Positions 33,484-41,110 of a DNA stretch of 64,000 nt are shown here, one piece after another. The position numbers were made by a program, and so were the translations under genes. Origin of the DNA: Streptomyces sp. CA-210063. Lineage in GTDB: Bacteria; Actinomycetota; Actinomycetes; Streptomycetales; Streptomycetaceae. Where the stretch lies: assembly GCF_024612015.1 (NCBI RefSeq), contig NZ_CP102512.1, forward strand, positions 558,001 to 622,000, given 5' to 3'. The notes beneath the pieces are model-generated. The model saw only the letters and a list, made by a program, of their open reading frames with translations, was not told the DNA's origin and searched no databases. The number at the start of each line of letters is the position of its first letter. Position 1 is the stretch's first letter.

Positions 33484-35341
33484 ACTCGGAGGCCAGCCAC
33501 CTCGACAGCTCCGTCCGCGCCGCGCTCAGTTGCGCGGCGGACGGGGCTGTCGCGCCGTTGGTGACCAGGGCGTAGTGGAGCTTGCCCGAGTCGGCGGCGG
33601 TGAGGAGCAGTCGGCGGCTGCCGGTGCCGCCCGGTTCCCTGGCGGCGGCGATCGGGGTCGACGTGGTGTACGCCGGCGGCGTGGCCGTCACCCCGAGGTC
33701 GGACACCACCGTGGTGGACGCGGTGGGGAAGGACGCCGGGAGGTGCAGCTCGGTCGGTTCGGTGCTGCCGTCCGAGCGCCAGACCAGCAGGGAGTACTGG
33801 CCGGAGCCGACGAGCGAGGAGACATTCGGCAGTGAGCTGGGCACCGGGTTCCACGTCATCGTCGTGGAGCCGTCCCGCGAGCGGTCCTCGTAGGTGAAGG
33901 CGACCGTGCTCCCCGCCGTGGCGCTCGGGTAGATCCGGTCGAGCATCCGGGCGTCCTGGCGGAGCACGGCCTTACCGGAGTCGTCGAGGCGTACGGCGGA
34001 GAGGTCCTCGTCGTTCCAGGCGTCGCCCTCGGTCCGCACCTTGTCGGGGTTGTCGTTCATCAGCTCGTGGTGGCGGCCGTTGTAGATGTCCCACTGCCAC
34101 TGGGAGCCGGAGAGGACCGGGCCTGAGGAGGCCGGTTCCGACCACCAGTTCGCGCCCTTCACCCGGGAGTCGAGCGCCTGGTACATGGCCTTGTAGACCG
34201 TGGGCGCCTTGTCGGAGACCGAGCCGGCGAGCGGGTGTCCGAACTCGCTGATGATCGCCGTGGTGCCGCCGGCGGTGGCCCGGTCACGCACGGCCTGGAA
34301 GTCGGTCACGTACTGGCCGTCCTCCGCCTTGCCCCACATGAAGACGCCGGAGATCGCCTTCTGGTCGTAGAAGTGGGTGTTGAAGACGAAGCGCGGTCCG
34401 ATCGTGCCCGCGTCGAGGAGTCCGCCCTCCTGCTTCTGGAAGTCGATGTTGGCGTTCCAGAAGAGGTTCGGCTCGACGAAGGCGGGTTTGGACTGCCAGC
34501 CCGCCGCGTCCATGCGGGCGCGGAACTTGACGTAGAACGGCCACAGGACGTCCTTCTCCCAGGCCCGGCTGGTCTGTCCCGAGTCGAGGGTCCCGGGATG
34601 CGGCTCGTTCCACGGGTCGAAGCCGACGACGCCCTGGAACTGGGCGGCCGTGAGGTTCGACTTCACGTACGTCATCGTCTTCTGCGCGGTGGCCAGGAAG
34701 GAGTCCTGGAGCCCGTGGGTGTTGTGCCAGAAGTCGTACGTCGACTCCGTCACGGCCGCGTTGGAGGTGATGTTCTGGCCCCAGAACGGGCAGATCCCGC
34801 AGTACTCGTCGGGGTAGTCGCCGAGGTCGACGGCCCACTTGGGGGCGCCGTCGCCGGTGTACCAGCTGTCCGAGTCGAACAGCCAGCGGGAGTAGAGGTC
34901 CTGGTGGAAGTCGGGGTAGACGCGGATCCCGGCGTCCAGGAACGCGCCCATCTGTGCGGTGGCCGCCGCGAGGTAGGTGGTGTCGACCTGCCCGCGCACC
35001 GGTTCGGCGTACGCCCAGGACAGCAGGAAGCGGACGGAGTTGCCGCCGCCGAGCGCCCTCAGCGCGGTCGCCGACTTCTTCGCGTCGGCGACCGAGGCGA
35101 AGGGCAGACCGTTGTTCTCCTTGAGCTTCGTCTCACCCGAGACGTTGTAGCCGCGCAGGACGACCTCGCGGCCGAGTCCGTCCTTGAAGCGGCCGCCCTC
35201 GACGGTGAGGGTGGCCGCGGCCTGCGAGTCGAACCAGAGTTCGTCCGTGAGCGCGGAGGCGGGCTGGGTGGGGCCCGCCGTGGTCAGGAAGCCGGTGACG
35301 AGTACCAGGACACCGAGCAGACGAGTGCGCAATCTTGACAT
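33476..35341 (-). CDS. Secreted GH5-family glycosidase (endoglycoceramidase-like)
   Basis: A 621-residue secreted hydrolase. The signal peptide is RLLGVLVLVTGFLTTAG, cleaved near QPASA. The GH5 barrel follows, with acid/base Glu in FDPWNEPHPGT and nucleophile Glu in AIISEFGHP; DFHQDLYSRW and YCGICPFWGQN are typical of endoglycoceramidase-type members. A C-terminal beta-rich domain (about residues 485-610) is probably carbohydrate-binding. It likely cleaves glycan-lipid or aryl-glycoside linkages outside the cell. ATG 35341 and ATG 35359 are both possible starts; the signal peptide fits either. Confidence 0.87.
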   Translation of the reverse strand: MSRLRTRLLGVLVLVTGFLTTAGPTQPASALTDELWFDSQAAATLTVEGGRFKDGLGREVVLRGYNVSGETKLKENNGLPFASVADAKKSATALRALGGGNSVRFLLSWAYAEPVRGQVDTTYLAAATAQMGAFLDAGIRVYPDFHQDLYSRWLFDSDSWYTGDGAPKWAVDLGDYPDEYCGICPFWGQNITSNAAVTESTYDFWHNTHGLQDSFLATAQKTMTYVKSNLTAAQFQGVVGFDPWNEPHPGTLDSGQTSRAWEKDVLWPFYVKFRARMDAAGWQSKPAFVEPNLFWNANIDFQKQEGGLLDAGTIGPRFVFNTHFYDQKAISGVFMWGKAEDGQYVTDFQAVRDRATAGGTTAIISEFGHPLAGSVSDKAPTVYKAMYQALDSRVKGANWWSEPASSGPVLSGSQWQWDIYNGRHHELMNDNPDKVRTEGDAWNDEDLSAVRLDDSGKAVLRQDARMLDRIYPSATAGSTVAFTYEDRSRDGSTTMTWNPVPSSLPNVSSLVGSGQYSLLVWRSDGSTEPTELHLPASFPTASTTVVSDLGVTATPPAYTTSTPIAAAREPGGTGSRRLLLTAADSGKLHYALVTNGATAPSAAQLSAARTELSRWLASEFS

Positions 35342-35472
35342 GTCCGCCACATTCGACATGCGCACCACCGTCCCAATGGGCAGGCGGGCCGTCAATAGCA
35401 ACTGACGCACGAGTAAGTACCCGTTTTCGCAAGACGGTTCACCTGCCACGGCTGATTCTTTGCCTCACACCT

Positions 35473-37500
35473 TCAGGCGCCGACCCGCCGGGTCAGGTTC
35501 AGGAGGTACTCCTTGCGCTCGAGGGGATTGAGGTCGGTGCGCGGCCGTTCGGGGACGGTGGTGCCGCTGACCGGCGCGTAGTGGTCGAAGGCGGTCTCCC
35601 ACTCGCCCTCGCCGCTGGTGAGCCCGGGCAGCCGCTGCTCCAGCCCGTGCACCCGGGCGGCCGGTACGAGCCCCTCCAGCCGTACGGCCGTTCCGATCGT
35701 CTCCGTGTGCTGCGGTACGGCGCGATGGGCGGCCAGCACCGGCAGGACCGCGCTCAGGGTGTCCGCCGGGGCGCCGATGCGGAAGCGGTGCATCGGCTCG
35801 TGGACCCGGATGCCGGCCCGTCGCAGCGCGTCCATCAGCACCAGCGGGGTCAGGCCGCGGAAGTCCGCGCCCGTGCTCGACATGCTCTTGTCGAAGCCCT
35901 GGTGGGCGTGGCTCTGCCGGGGCGAGTAACCGCAGTGCGTCATCGTGACCGTGCAGTCGGGGACCCGCCAGCCGTGGACGCCCTGCTCCAGCACCTCCCG
36001 CACGGTGTCCTCGACGGCCTTGAAGAAGGCGTACGGCATGGACCCGAGCTCCACTTCAAGGCGGAACTCGACCCCGGAGCCGACCGGCGCCGGCTCCACG
36101 CGCAGCCCGACCGTCGCGAGGAAGGGGTTGCCGTCCTTCTTGTCGAACTCGACGGCCGAGCCGCTGCCGACGAGGCGCTCGACGCAGATGGTCGTCGTCT
36201 CGCGGAAGATGACGTCGATGCCGTACTCGTCGGCGAGCGTCGCCTGCACGACCTCCTTCTGCACCTCCCCGTACAGCGACACGGAGGTCTCCTGACGGAG
36301 GTCGTCGTGCCGGAGGGCGATCAGCGGGTCCTGTTCGGCGAGTTGGGTGAGGGCGAGGTGGAGTGCGCCCCTGTCCTCGGCGTGGACGGGGAGGACGATC
36401 GTCTCGAGGGTGGGCGGCGCGAAGTGGTGCTCGGCCGCCGCTCGCTTGCGCGGTACGCCGATGGTGTCGCCGATGCGGATGTCGGCGAGGCCCCACAGTT
36501 GGGCGATCCGGCCGGCCGACACGGCTGTGTCCCGTACGGCGGTGCCGTGTTCGAAGACGCTGATGGCGGTGACCTTGCCTTCCTGCTCGCCGTCACGGAA
36601 GGTCAGGCGGTCGCGGGTGCGTACGGTTCCGTCGAACATCCGCACGTAGGCGATCTTCTCGCCCGCCGGGCCGCGTTCGACCTTGAAGACCGTGCCGGAG
36701 ACCGGGCCCTCGGCGTCGCCCTCGGTCGCTTCCGTTGCTTCGGTCGCTTCGGTCGCTTCGGTCGCGGGCAGCAACTCCCTGATTCCGGCGACGAGTTCGT
36801 CGATGCCCGCGCCCGTGATGGCGGAGCCGTGGAAGACCGGGTGCAGCAGGGTCTCGGCGGTCTGGGCGGCGAGTTCCGTGCGCAGTCGGGTGTCGGGGAC
36901 GGTCGTCTCGTCGTCGAGATACGCGGCGAGCAGGCCGTCGTCTTGCTCGGCGAGGAGTTCCAGGAGGCGGGGCGGGAGGGGGTCGTACGGGGTGAAGTGG
37001 GCGGCGGGTGTGCCGAGTTCACGGGCCTCGCCCATGGGGACGATCGCCGGGGTGAGCCGTGTCGCGATGGTCTCCAGGAGTTCGCCGTGACGCGCCCCTC
37101 GGCGGTCGATCTTGTTGACGAAGATCAGTGTGGGGATGCGCAGGCGGCGCAGGGTGCGCATGAGGACGCGGGTCTGGGCCTGGACGCCCTCGACGGCCGA
37201 GATGACGAGGACGGCGCCGTCGAGCACGTTGAGGACCCGTTCCACCTCGGCGATGAAGTCGGGGTGGCCGGGGGTGTCGATGAGGTTGACGGTGATGTCG
37301 TCGATCTCGAAGGAGACGACGGCGGACTTGATGGTGATGCCGCGTCGGCGTTCCAGCGCGAGGGAGTCCGTGCGGGTGCTGCCGTCGTCGACGCTGCCGA
37401 TCTCGTCGATGACTCCGACGGTGTGCAGCAGGCGTTCGGTGAGGCTGGTCTTACCTGCGTCGACGTGCGCGAGGATGCCCAGATTGAGCGTGCGTGACAA
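35473..37500 (-). CDS. Ribosome-protection GTPase, Otr(A)/TetM type
   Basis: A 675-residue EF-G-like translational GTPase of the tetracycline ribosomal protection family. GTPase motifs are ILAHVDAGKTSLTE (P-loop), RRGITIKSA (switch I), NLIDTPGHPDF and FVNKIDRRG. The C-terminal domain IV-V (SMPYAFFKAVEDTVREVLEQ, then CGYSPRQSHAHQGFDKSMSS) matches the part that displaces tetracycline. An (ATE)4 tandem repeat at about residues 246-258 lengthens a loop. It should release tetracycline-like drugs from the ribosome, or serve a housekeeping role. The start is TTG 37500 with AAGGA upstream, covered by an out-of-frame upstream ORF. Confidence 0.88.
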   Translation of the reverse strand: MSRTLNLGILAHVDAGKTSLTERLLHTVGVIDEIGSVDDGSTRTDSLALERRRGITIKSAVVSFEIDDITVNLIDTPGHPDFIAEVERVLNVLDGAVLVISAVEGVQAQTRVLMRTLRRLRIPTLIFVNKIDRRGARHGELLETIATRLTPAIVPMGEARELGTPAAHFTPYDPLPPRLLELLAEQDDGLLAAYLDDETTVPDTRLRTELAAQTAETLLHPVFHGSAITGAGIDELVAGIRELLPATEATEATEATEATEGDAEGPVSGTVFKVERGPAGEKIAYVRMFDGTVRTRDRLTFRDGEQEGKVTAISVFEHGTAVRDTAVSAGRIAQLWGLADIRIGDTIGVPRKRAAAEHHFAPPTLETIVLPVHAEDRGALHLALTQLAEQDPLIALRHDDLRQETSVSLYGEVQKEVVQATLADEYGIDVIFRETTTICVERLVGSGSAVEFDKKDGNPFLATVGLRVEPAPVGSGVEFRLEVELGSMPYAFFKAVEDTVREVLEQGVHGWRVPDCTVTMTHCGYSPRQSHAHQGFDKSMSSTGADFRGLTPLVLMDALRRAGIRVHEPMHRFRIGAPADTLSAVLPVLAAHRAVPQHTETIGTAVRLEGLVPAARVHGLEQRLPGLTSGEGEWETAFDHYAPVSGTTVPERPRTDLNPLERKEYLLNLTRRVGA

Positions 37501-37561
37501 GCGTCATGTCCTTCGAAGTGGGGGTGATTCCTTCCTGGGTGGACATGGACGTGGCGCGCAT
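37451..37561 (-). CDS. Possible 36-residue leader peptide overlapping the GTPase start
   Basis: ATG 37561 is preceded by AAGGAG at ideal spacing, stronger than the site for the GTPase. The frame runs for 36 codons, MRATSMSTQEGITPTSK onwards, passes over the TTG start of the GTPase in a different frame and stops at TAA 37451-37453. If translated, it would control access to the GTPase start. It may also be a chance ORF. Confidence 0.35.
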   Translation of the reverse strand: MRATSMSTQEGITPTSKDMTLVTHAQSGHPRARRRR

Positions 37562-37906
37562 CGGGGCTCCTTGGTCGGTCGGTGGGGCTTCGTGTGCAGT
37601 GAAGCAGAACGCTTGACGCACTCCCAGCGAATTTCTTCGCCCCCGCCGCCCCTACCCGTCCCATCCCCCAGGGGCCGCGCGCCCCTTCGACCCCCGTCAA
37701 AGACTCGGGGCTCCGCCCCGGACCCCGTTCGCGCAGTTCCCCGCGCCCCTGGAAGGGGCGCGGGGACCTGCGCGAGCGACCACGACGCGCCCGCACGCGA
37801 CATTCCGACCCCAAGGCTGCGCTCCCCTGTCGGGGAGTGGGGCGGCAGCGGAGTGCCGCTTACGGCGACGACGGGGGGATCCATCCGCCGACCCGTCCCG
37901 GTGCGG
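37501..37906. other. Gap upstream of the ribosome-protection gene, holding a leader and a composite repeat
   Basis: 406 bases. The part next to the GTPase (37501-37561) contains most of the candidate leader peptide. The rest is mainly composite repeat copy 4 (37633-37780), with a further short GC-rich stretch up to the phosphoesterase gene. I see no other gene. Confidence 0.5.
37633..37780. repeat. Composite interspersed repeat, copy 4
   Basis: Modules in order: TTCTTCGCCCCCGCCGCCCC with TACCCGTCCCATCC; a hairpin CAGGGGC...GCCCCTTCG; CGGGGCTCCGCCCCG; and CGCGCAGTTCCCCGCGCCCC with its complement GGGGCGCGGGG. The first two modules occur in reverse order and orientation at 60281-60338. Confidence 0.75.
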
Positions 37907-38410
37907 TCAGGTCCTGGGCGGCAGCCGGTGCAGGTGGACGTCCGTCAGCGCGCCGTCCGTCACCGTCGCCGTCATGTAGGTGCAGTGGGGCTGTCGGCGG
38001 CGGTCCGTCGGGGAGCCGGGGTTGAGGAGGCGCAGGCCGGTGGCCGTGGTCGTGTCCCAGGGGATGTGGCTGTGACCGAAGACGAGGACGTCGGTGTCGG
38101 GGAAGCGGGCGGCGCAACGGGGTTCGCGGCCCTGGGCGGGGCCCGTCTCGTGGACGACGGCGAGGCGCAGGCCGGCGAGTTCGGCGTGGGCCACCTCGGA
38201 AAGGCGGGCGCGCAGGGCGGGGCCGTCGTTGTTGCCGTACACGGCGATCAGGCGGTGGGAGCGGGTTTCCAGAAGGTCGAGGGTGGCCTCGTCGACCCAG
38301 TCGCCGGCGTGGACGACCACGTCGGCGTGCGGGAGTTCGGCGAGCAGCGGTTCGGGCAGCGCTTTCGCGCGCTTGGGCAGGTGGGTGTCGGACATCAGCA
38401 GCAGGCGCAC
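37907..38410 (-). CDS. Metallophosphoesterase of the YfcE/MJ0936 type
   Basis: A 167-residue phosphoesterase. Metal-binding motifs are MSDTHLPKR (D-x-H), VVVHAGDWVDE (GD), AVYGNNDGP (GNHD-like with N for H) and LVFGHSHIPWD (GHTH-like). The family hydrolyses phosphodiesters. GTG 38410 lies 12 bases after the stop of the upstream phosphatase gene, so both are probably in one transcript. Confidence 0.87.
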   Translation of the reverse strand: MRLLLMSDTHLPKRAKALPEPLLAELPHADVVVHAGDWVDEATLDLLETRSHRLIAVYGNNDGPALRARLSEVAHAELAGLRLAVVHETGPAQGREPRCAARFPDTDVLVFGHSHIPWDTTTATGLRLLNPGSPTDRRRQPHCTYMTATVTDGALTDVHLHRLPPRT

Positions 38411-38422
38411 GGGGTCAGGGTG

Positions 38423-40930
38423 TCACCCGATGGGGATCTCCGCCCACACCTGTTTGCCGCCGCTGACCGGGACGGTGCCCCAGGCCGAGGACATGGCCTC
38501 GACGAGGAGGATGCCGCGGCCCCCGGTGGCCTCCCAGCCGATGATCGTGGGCTTCATCGGCGTACGGGGTGAGGCGTCGGCGACGGCGACGCGGAGGCGG
38601 TCGCCGAGGAGGGTGAGGTCGAGGCGGACCCGGCCGTCGGTGTGGACGAGGGCGTTGGTGACGAGTTCGGAGACGACGAGGAGCACGGTGTCGGCCTCGG
38701 ACTCGATGTCCCAGGCGCGCAGGACGCGCCGGGTGTAGCGGCGGGCCTGGCCGACGGCCTGCGGGACGCGCCAGACGGTCCAGTTCTCGCGCTGGGGGCG
38801 CAGGGCCATGCCGTCGTAGCGCATGAGGAGCAGGGCGACGTCGTCGTCGCGGTTGGCGCCGGCCAGCAGGGTGTCGGCGACCGCGCCGAGGTGGGCGGGG
38901 TCGGCGGCGGACAGTTCCTCGGCCAGGCGGTCGAGTCCGTCCTCGACATCCAGGTCGGCGGATTCGACGAGGCCGTCCGTGGTGAGGGCGAGCAGGGTGC
39001 CGGGGGCCAGGCGCAGCGGGCTCATCGGGAAGTCGGCCTGCCGGACGACGCCGAGCGGGGGCCCGCCCTCCGACTCGGTGATCTCGGTGGTGCCGTCCGG
39101 GTGACGCAGCACCGGCGGGATGTGTCCGGCCCGGACGTACCAGGCGGAGCCCTCCTCCATGTCGATGTCGACGTAGCAGCAGGTGGCGAAGAGGTCGGTC
39201 TCCATGTCCATGAGGAGCCGGTTGGCGTGCGAGACGACGACGTCCGGGGGGTGTCGCTCGACGGCGTAGGCGCGCAGGGCGGTGCGCATCTGGCCCATGA
39301 GGGTGGCGGCGCCCGCGTTGTGGCCCTGGACGTCGCCGATGACGAGGGCGACGTGGTTGTCGGGCAGCGGGATGACGTCGTACCAGTCGCCGCCGACCTC
39401 CAGGCCCGCGGTGGTGGGCAGGTAGCGGGCGACGGCGACCGCGCCGGGCAGCTCGGGCAGACGGCGTGGGAGGAGGGTGCGCTGGAGCATGCCGACGAGT
39501 TCGTGCTCGGCGTCGAAGGCGTGGGCGCGCATCAGGGCCTGCCCGGCGAGGCCCGCGGCGGCGGTGAGCAGGGCGCGCTCCTCGGGGCCGAAGTCGTGGG
39601 GGGTGTCCCAGCCGATCAGGCAGGCCCCGGCCATCCGGCCGCCGGCGGGCAGCGGGAGGACGGCGAGGCCGCCGGGGCCGACTTCGGCGAGGGCGGGTTC
39701 CAGTGGGGTTCCGGCGGGCCAGATGGCGGCGCGGCCCTCGCGCAGGGCGGTGGCGAGCGTCGGCATGGTGCGCACCGGCGCGTCCGGCCACTCGTAGCGC
39801 CATTCGGAGCGCCACACCTCGGGCCAGGCCTCCGGCTGCGGCGGGTCCAGGACGGTGACGACCAGGCGGTCGGCCTCCAGCTCGGCGAGGGCGATCCGGT
39901 CGGCGTGGAGCGGTTTGCGCAGGGCGGTGACCACGGCCTGGCTGACGTCGCGGACGGTGCCGGCGGTGGCCAGGGCGGCGGCGAGACGCTGGATGCGGGC
40001 CACGTCGCCGCGGCCGGTGCGCAGGGTGGAGGCGTCGGCGACGTGGCCCACGAGGTGGGCGGGGCTGGCCGGATCGCCGGGGAGCAGCCGGCCACGCAGC
40101 CGCAGCCACTTCTGCTCGCCGGAGGGGAGCAGAATGCGGAATTCCAGCTCCCGGTCGCCGATGGACATGTGGTCCGCCTCCACGACGGACATCAGTGCGG
40201 GCAGGTCCTCGGGAACCGTCAGCGCGAGCAGGGTCTCGACCCGGCCGTCGAAGTCGTCCGGGCCCATGCCGAACAGCTCCAGCAGCCCGCCGTCGACGTC
40301 GACCCGCCCGCTGTCCATGACCAGGTCGAACGAGGCGCCGGGCCCGGCGGGCGGGGCGGGGGCGACGCTGGTGACCGCCTCGGCGAGCAGATCCAGGCAC
40401 TGCCGGTCCTCGGCGTCGAAGCCGGCCGTGCCGTCCCCGACGGCGACCAGGCAGCCGCGCACGCGCAGCGGCAGCACGCCCAGCGAGAAGTCCTTGGCGT
40501 GGGCGCGGCGGACGTCGTCGTCCTGGTGGAGTTCGCCGGAGCCGAGCCAGCGCCGCCGGCCCGTGCGGCACGCCTCGGCGACCGGGGCGGTCCCGGACGC
40601 CGGATAGCTGTCGCGGAGCCCGTACAGGCTCCTCGGTACGCCGGCCGAGCCGGCCAGCGACAGCAGATCGCCCTCGCCGTCCGGGATGTACACGGCCGCG
40701 ACGGTCGCACCCGCGAAGACGAGCACCTGTTCGAGGATGGCGTGCAGCCGCTCCTGCGGATCGAGATCGCCGGTCAGCGTCTTGAGGGCGACTTCGGCAC
40801 GCAGGGTCCGCGTTCCGCGTGCCGCTGCTCCCTCACTGACCACGTCCGCAATTACAGCGCGTCCTGCACGCTCGCGCAGCCCCTGCGACCGCTCCGCGAG
40901 ACTCGGCCCCCTGGCCTGCGTGAAGTCCAC
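38423..40930 (-). CDS. SpoIIE-type PP2C phosphatase with GAF, PAS and histidine-kinase-like ATPase domains
   Basis: An 835-residue regulatory protein. Order of domains: GAF-like (about residues 45-190), PAS-like (about 200-310), a second GAF (about 315-470), PP2C/SpoIIE (about 495-710, with GLEVGGDWYDVIPL, LVIGDVQGHNAGAATLMG and GTLLALTTDGLVE), and a C-terminal HATPase domain (LLVVSELVTNALVHTDG, then GGRGILLVEA). Such proteins dephosphorylate anti-sigma antagonists and can bind sigma regulators. The start GTG 40930 has a weak ribosome site. It lies just before the ram promoter, on the other strand. A relative lies at 49447. Confidence 0.9.
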   Translation of the reverse strand: MDFTQARGPSLAERSQGLRERAGRAVIADVVSEGAAARGTRTLRAEVALKTLTGDLDPQERLHAILEQVLVFAGATVAAVYIPDGEGDLLSLAGSAGVPRSLYGLRDSYPASGTAPVAEACRTGRRRWLGSGELHQDDDVRRAHAKDFSLGVLPLRVRGCLVAVGDGTAGFDAEDRQCLDLLAEAVTSVAPAPPAGPGASFDLVMDSGRVDVDGGLLELFGMGPDDFDGRVETLLALTVPEDLPALMSVVEADHMSIGDRELEFRILLPSGEQKWLRLRGRLLPGDPASPAHLVGHVADASTLRTGRGDVARIQRLAAALATAGTVRDVSQAVVTALRKPLHADRIALAELEADRLVVTVLDPPQPEAWPEVWRSEWRYEWPDAPVRTMPTLATALREGRAAIWPAGTPLEPALAEVGPGGLAVLPLPAGGRMAGACLIGWDTPHDFGPEERALLTAAAGLAGQALMRAHAFDAEHELVGMLQRTLLPRRLPELPGAVAVARYLPTTAGLEVGGDWYDVIPLPDNHVALVIGDVQGHNAGAATLMGQMRTALRAYAVERHPPDVVVSHANRLLMDMETDLFATCCYVDIDMEEGSAWYVRAGHIPPVLRHPDGTTEITESEGGPPLGVVRQADFPMSPLRLAPGTLLALTTDGLVESADLDVEDGLDRLAEELSAADPAHLGAVADTLLAGANRDDDVALLLMRYDGMALRPQRENWTVWRVPQAVGQARRYTRRVLRAWDIESEADTVLLVVSELVTNALVHTDGRVRLDLTLLGDRLRVAVADASPRTPMKPTIIGWEATGGRGILLVEAMSSAWGTVPVSGGKQVWAEIPIG

Positions 40931-40987
40931 CGCCTACGGCCGGTATCGAAAGGCCCCGAACAAATCTTTACGCGTGCGTTCCGCACG

Positions 40988-41032
40988 GTGACCGCGTGAC
41001 ACGCGTGACGGCTTTCTGGTGACAGCCGTGAC
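40988..41032 (+). promoter_or_regulatory. Five GTGAC direct repeats upstream of ramC
   Basis: GTGAC starts at 40988, 40996, 41005, 41019 and 41028, with spacings of 8, 9, 14 and 9 bases, ending 79 bases before the ramC start. Tandem sites in the ramC promoter are the expected targets of RamR, which binds repeats. I infer these are the RamR sites. Confidence 0.6.
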
Positions 41033-41110
41033 TGTCGGGCGTTCCGGCGGGCTGGAAGGCTCGTCGTCACCCGGCCCAGGGGAGACGGCACACGACCCGG
41101 GGGAACTGGC

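Noticed and set aside
35335..37497. A 720-codon open frame antisense to the ribosome-protection GTPase
   Set aside because: The GTPase motifs on the minus strand are unmistakable; the antisense frame gives only low-complexity Asp/Gly/Val-rich protein.
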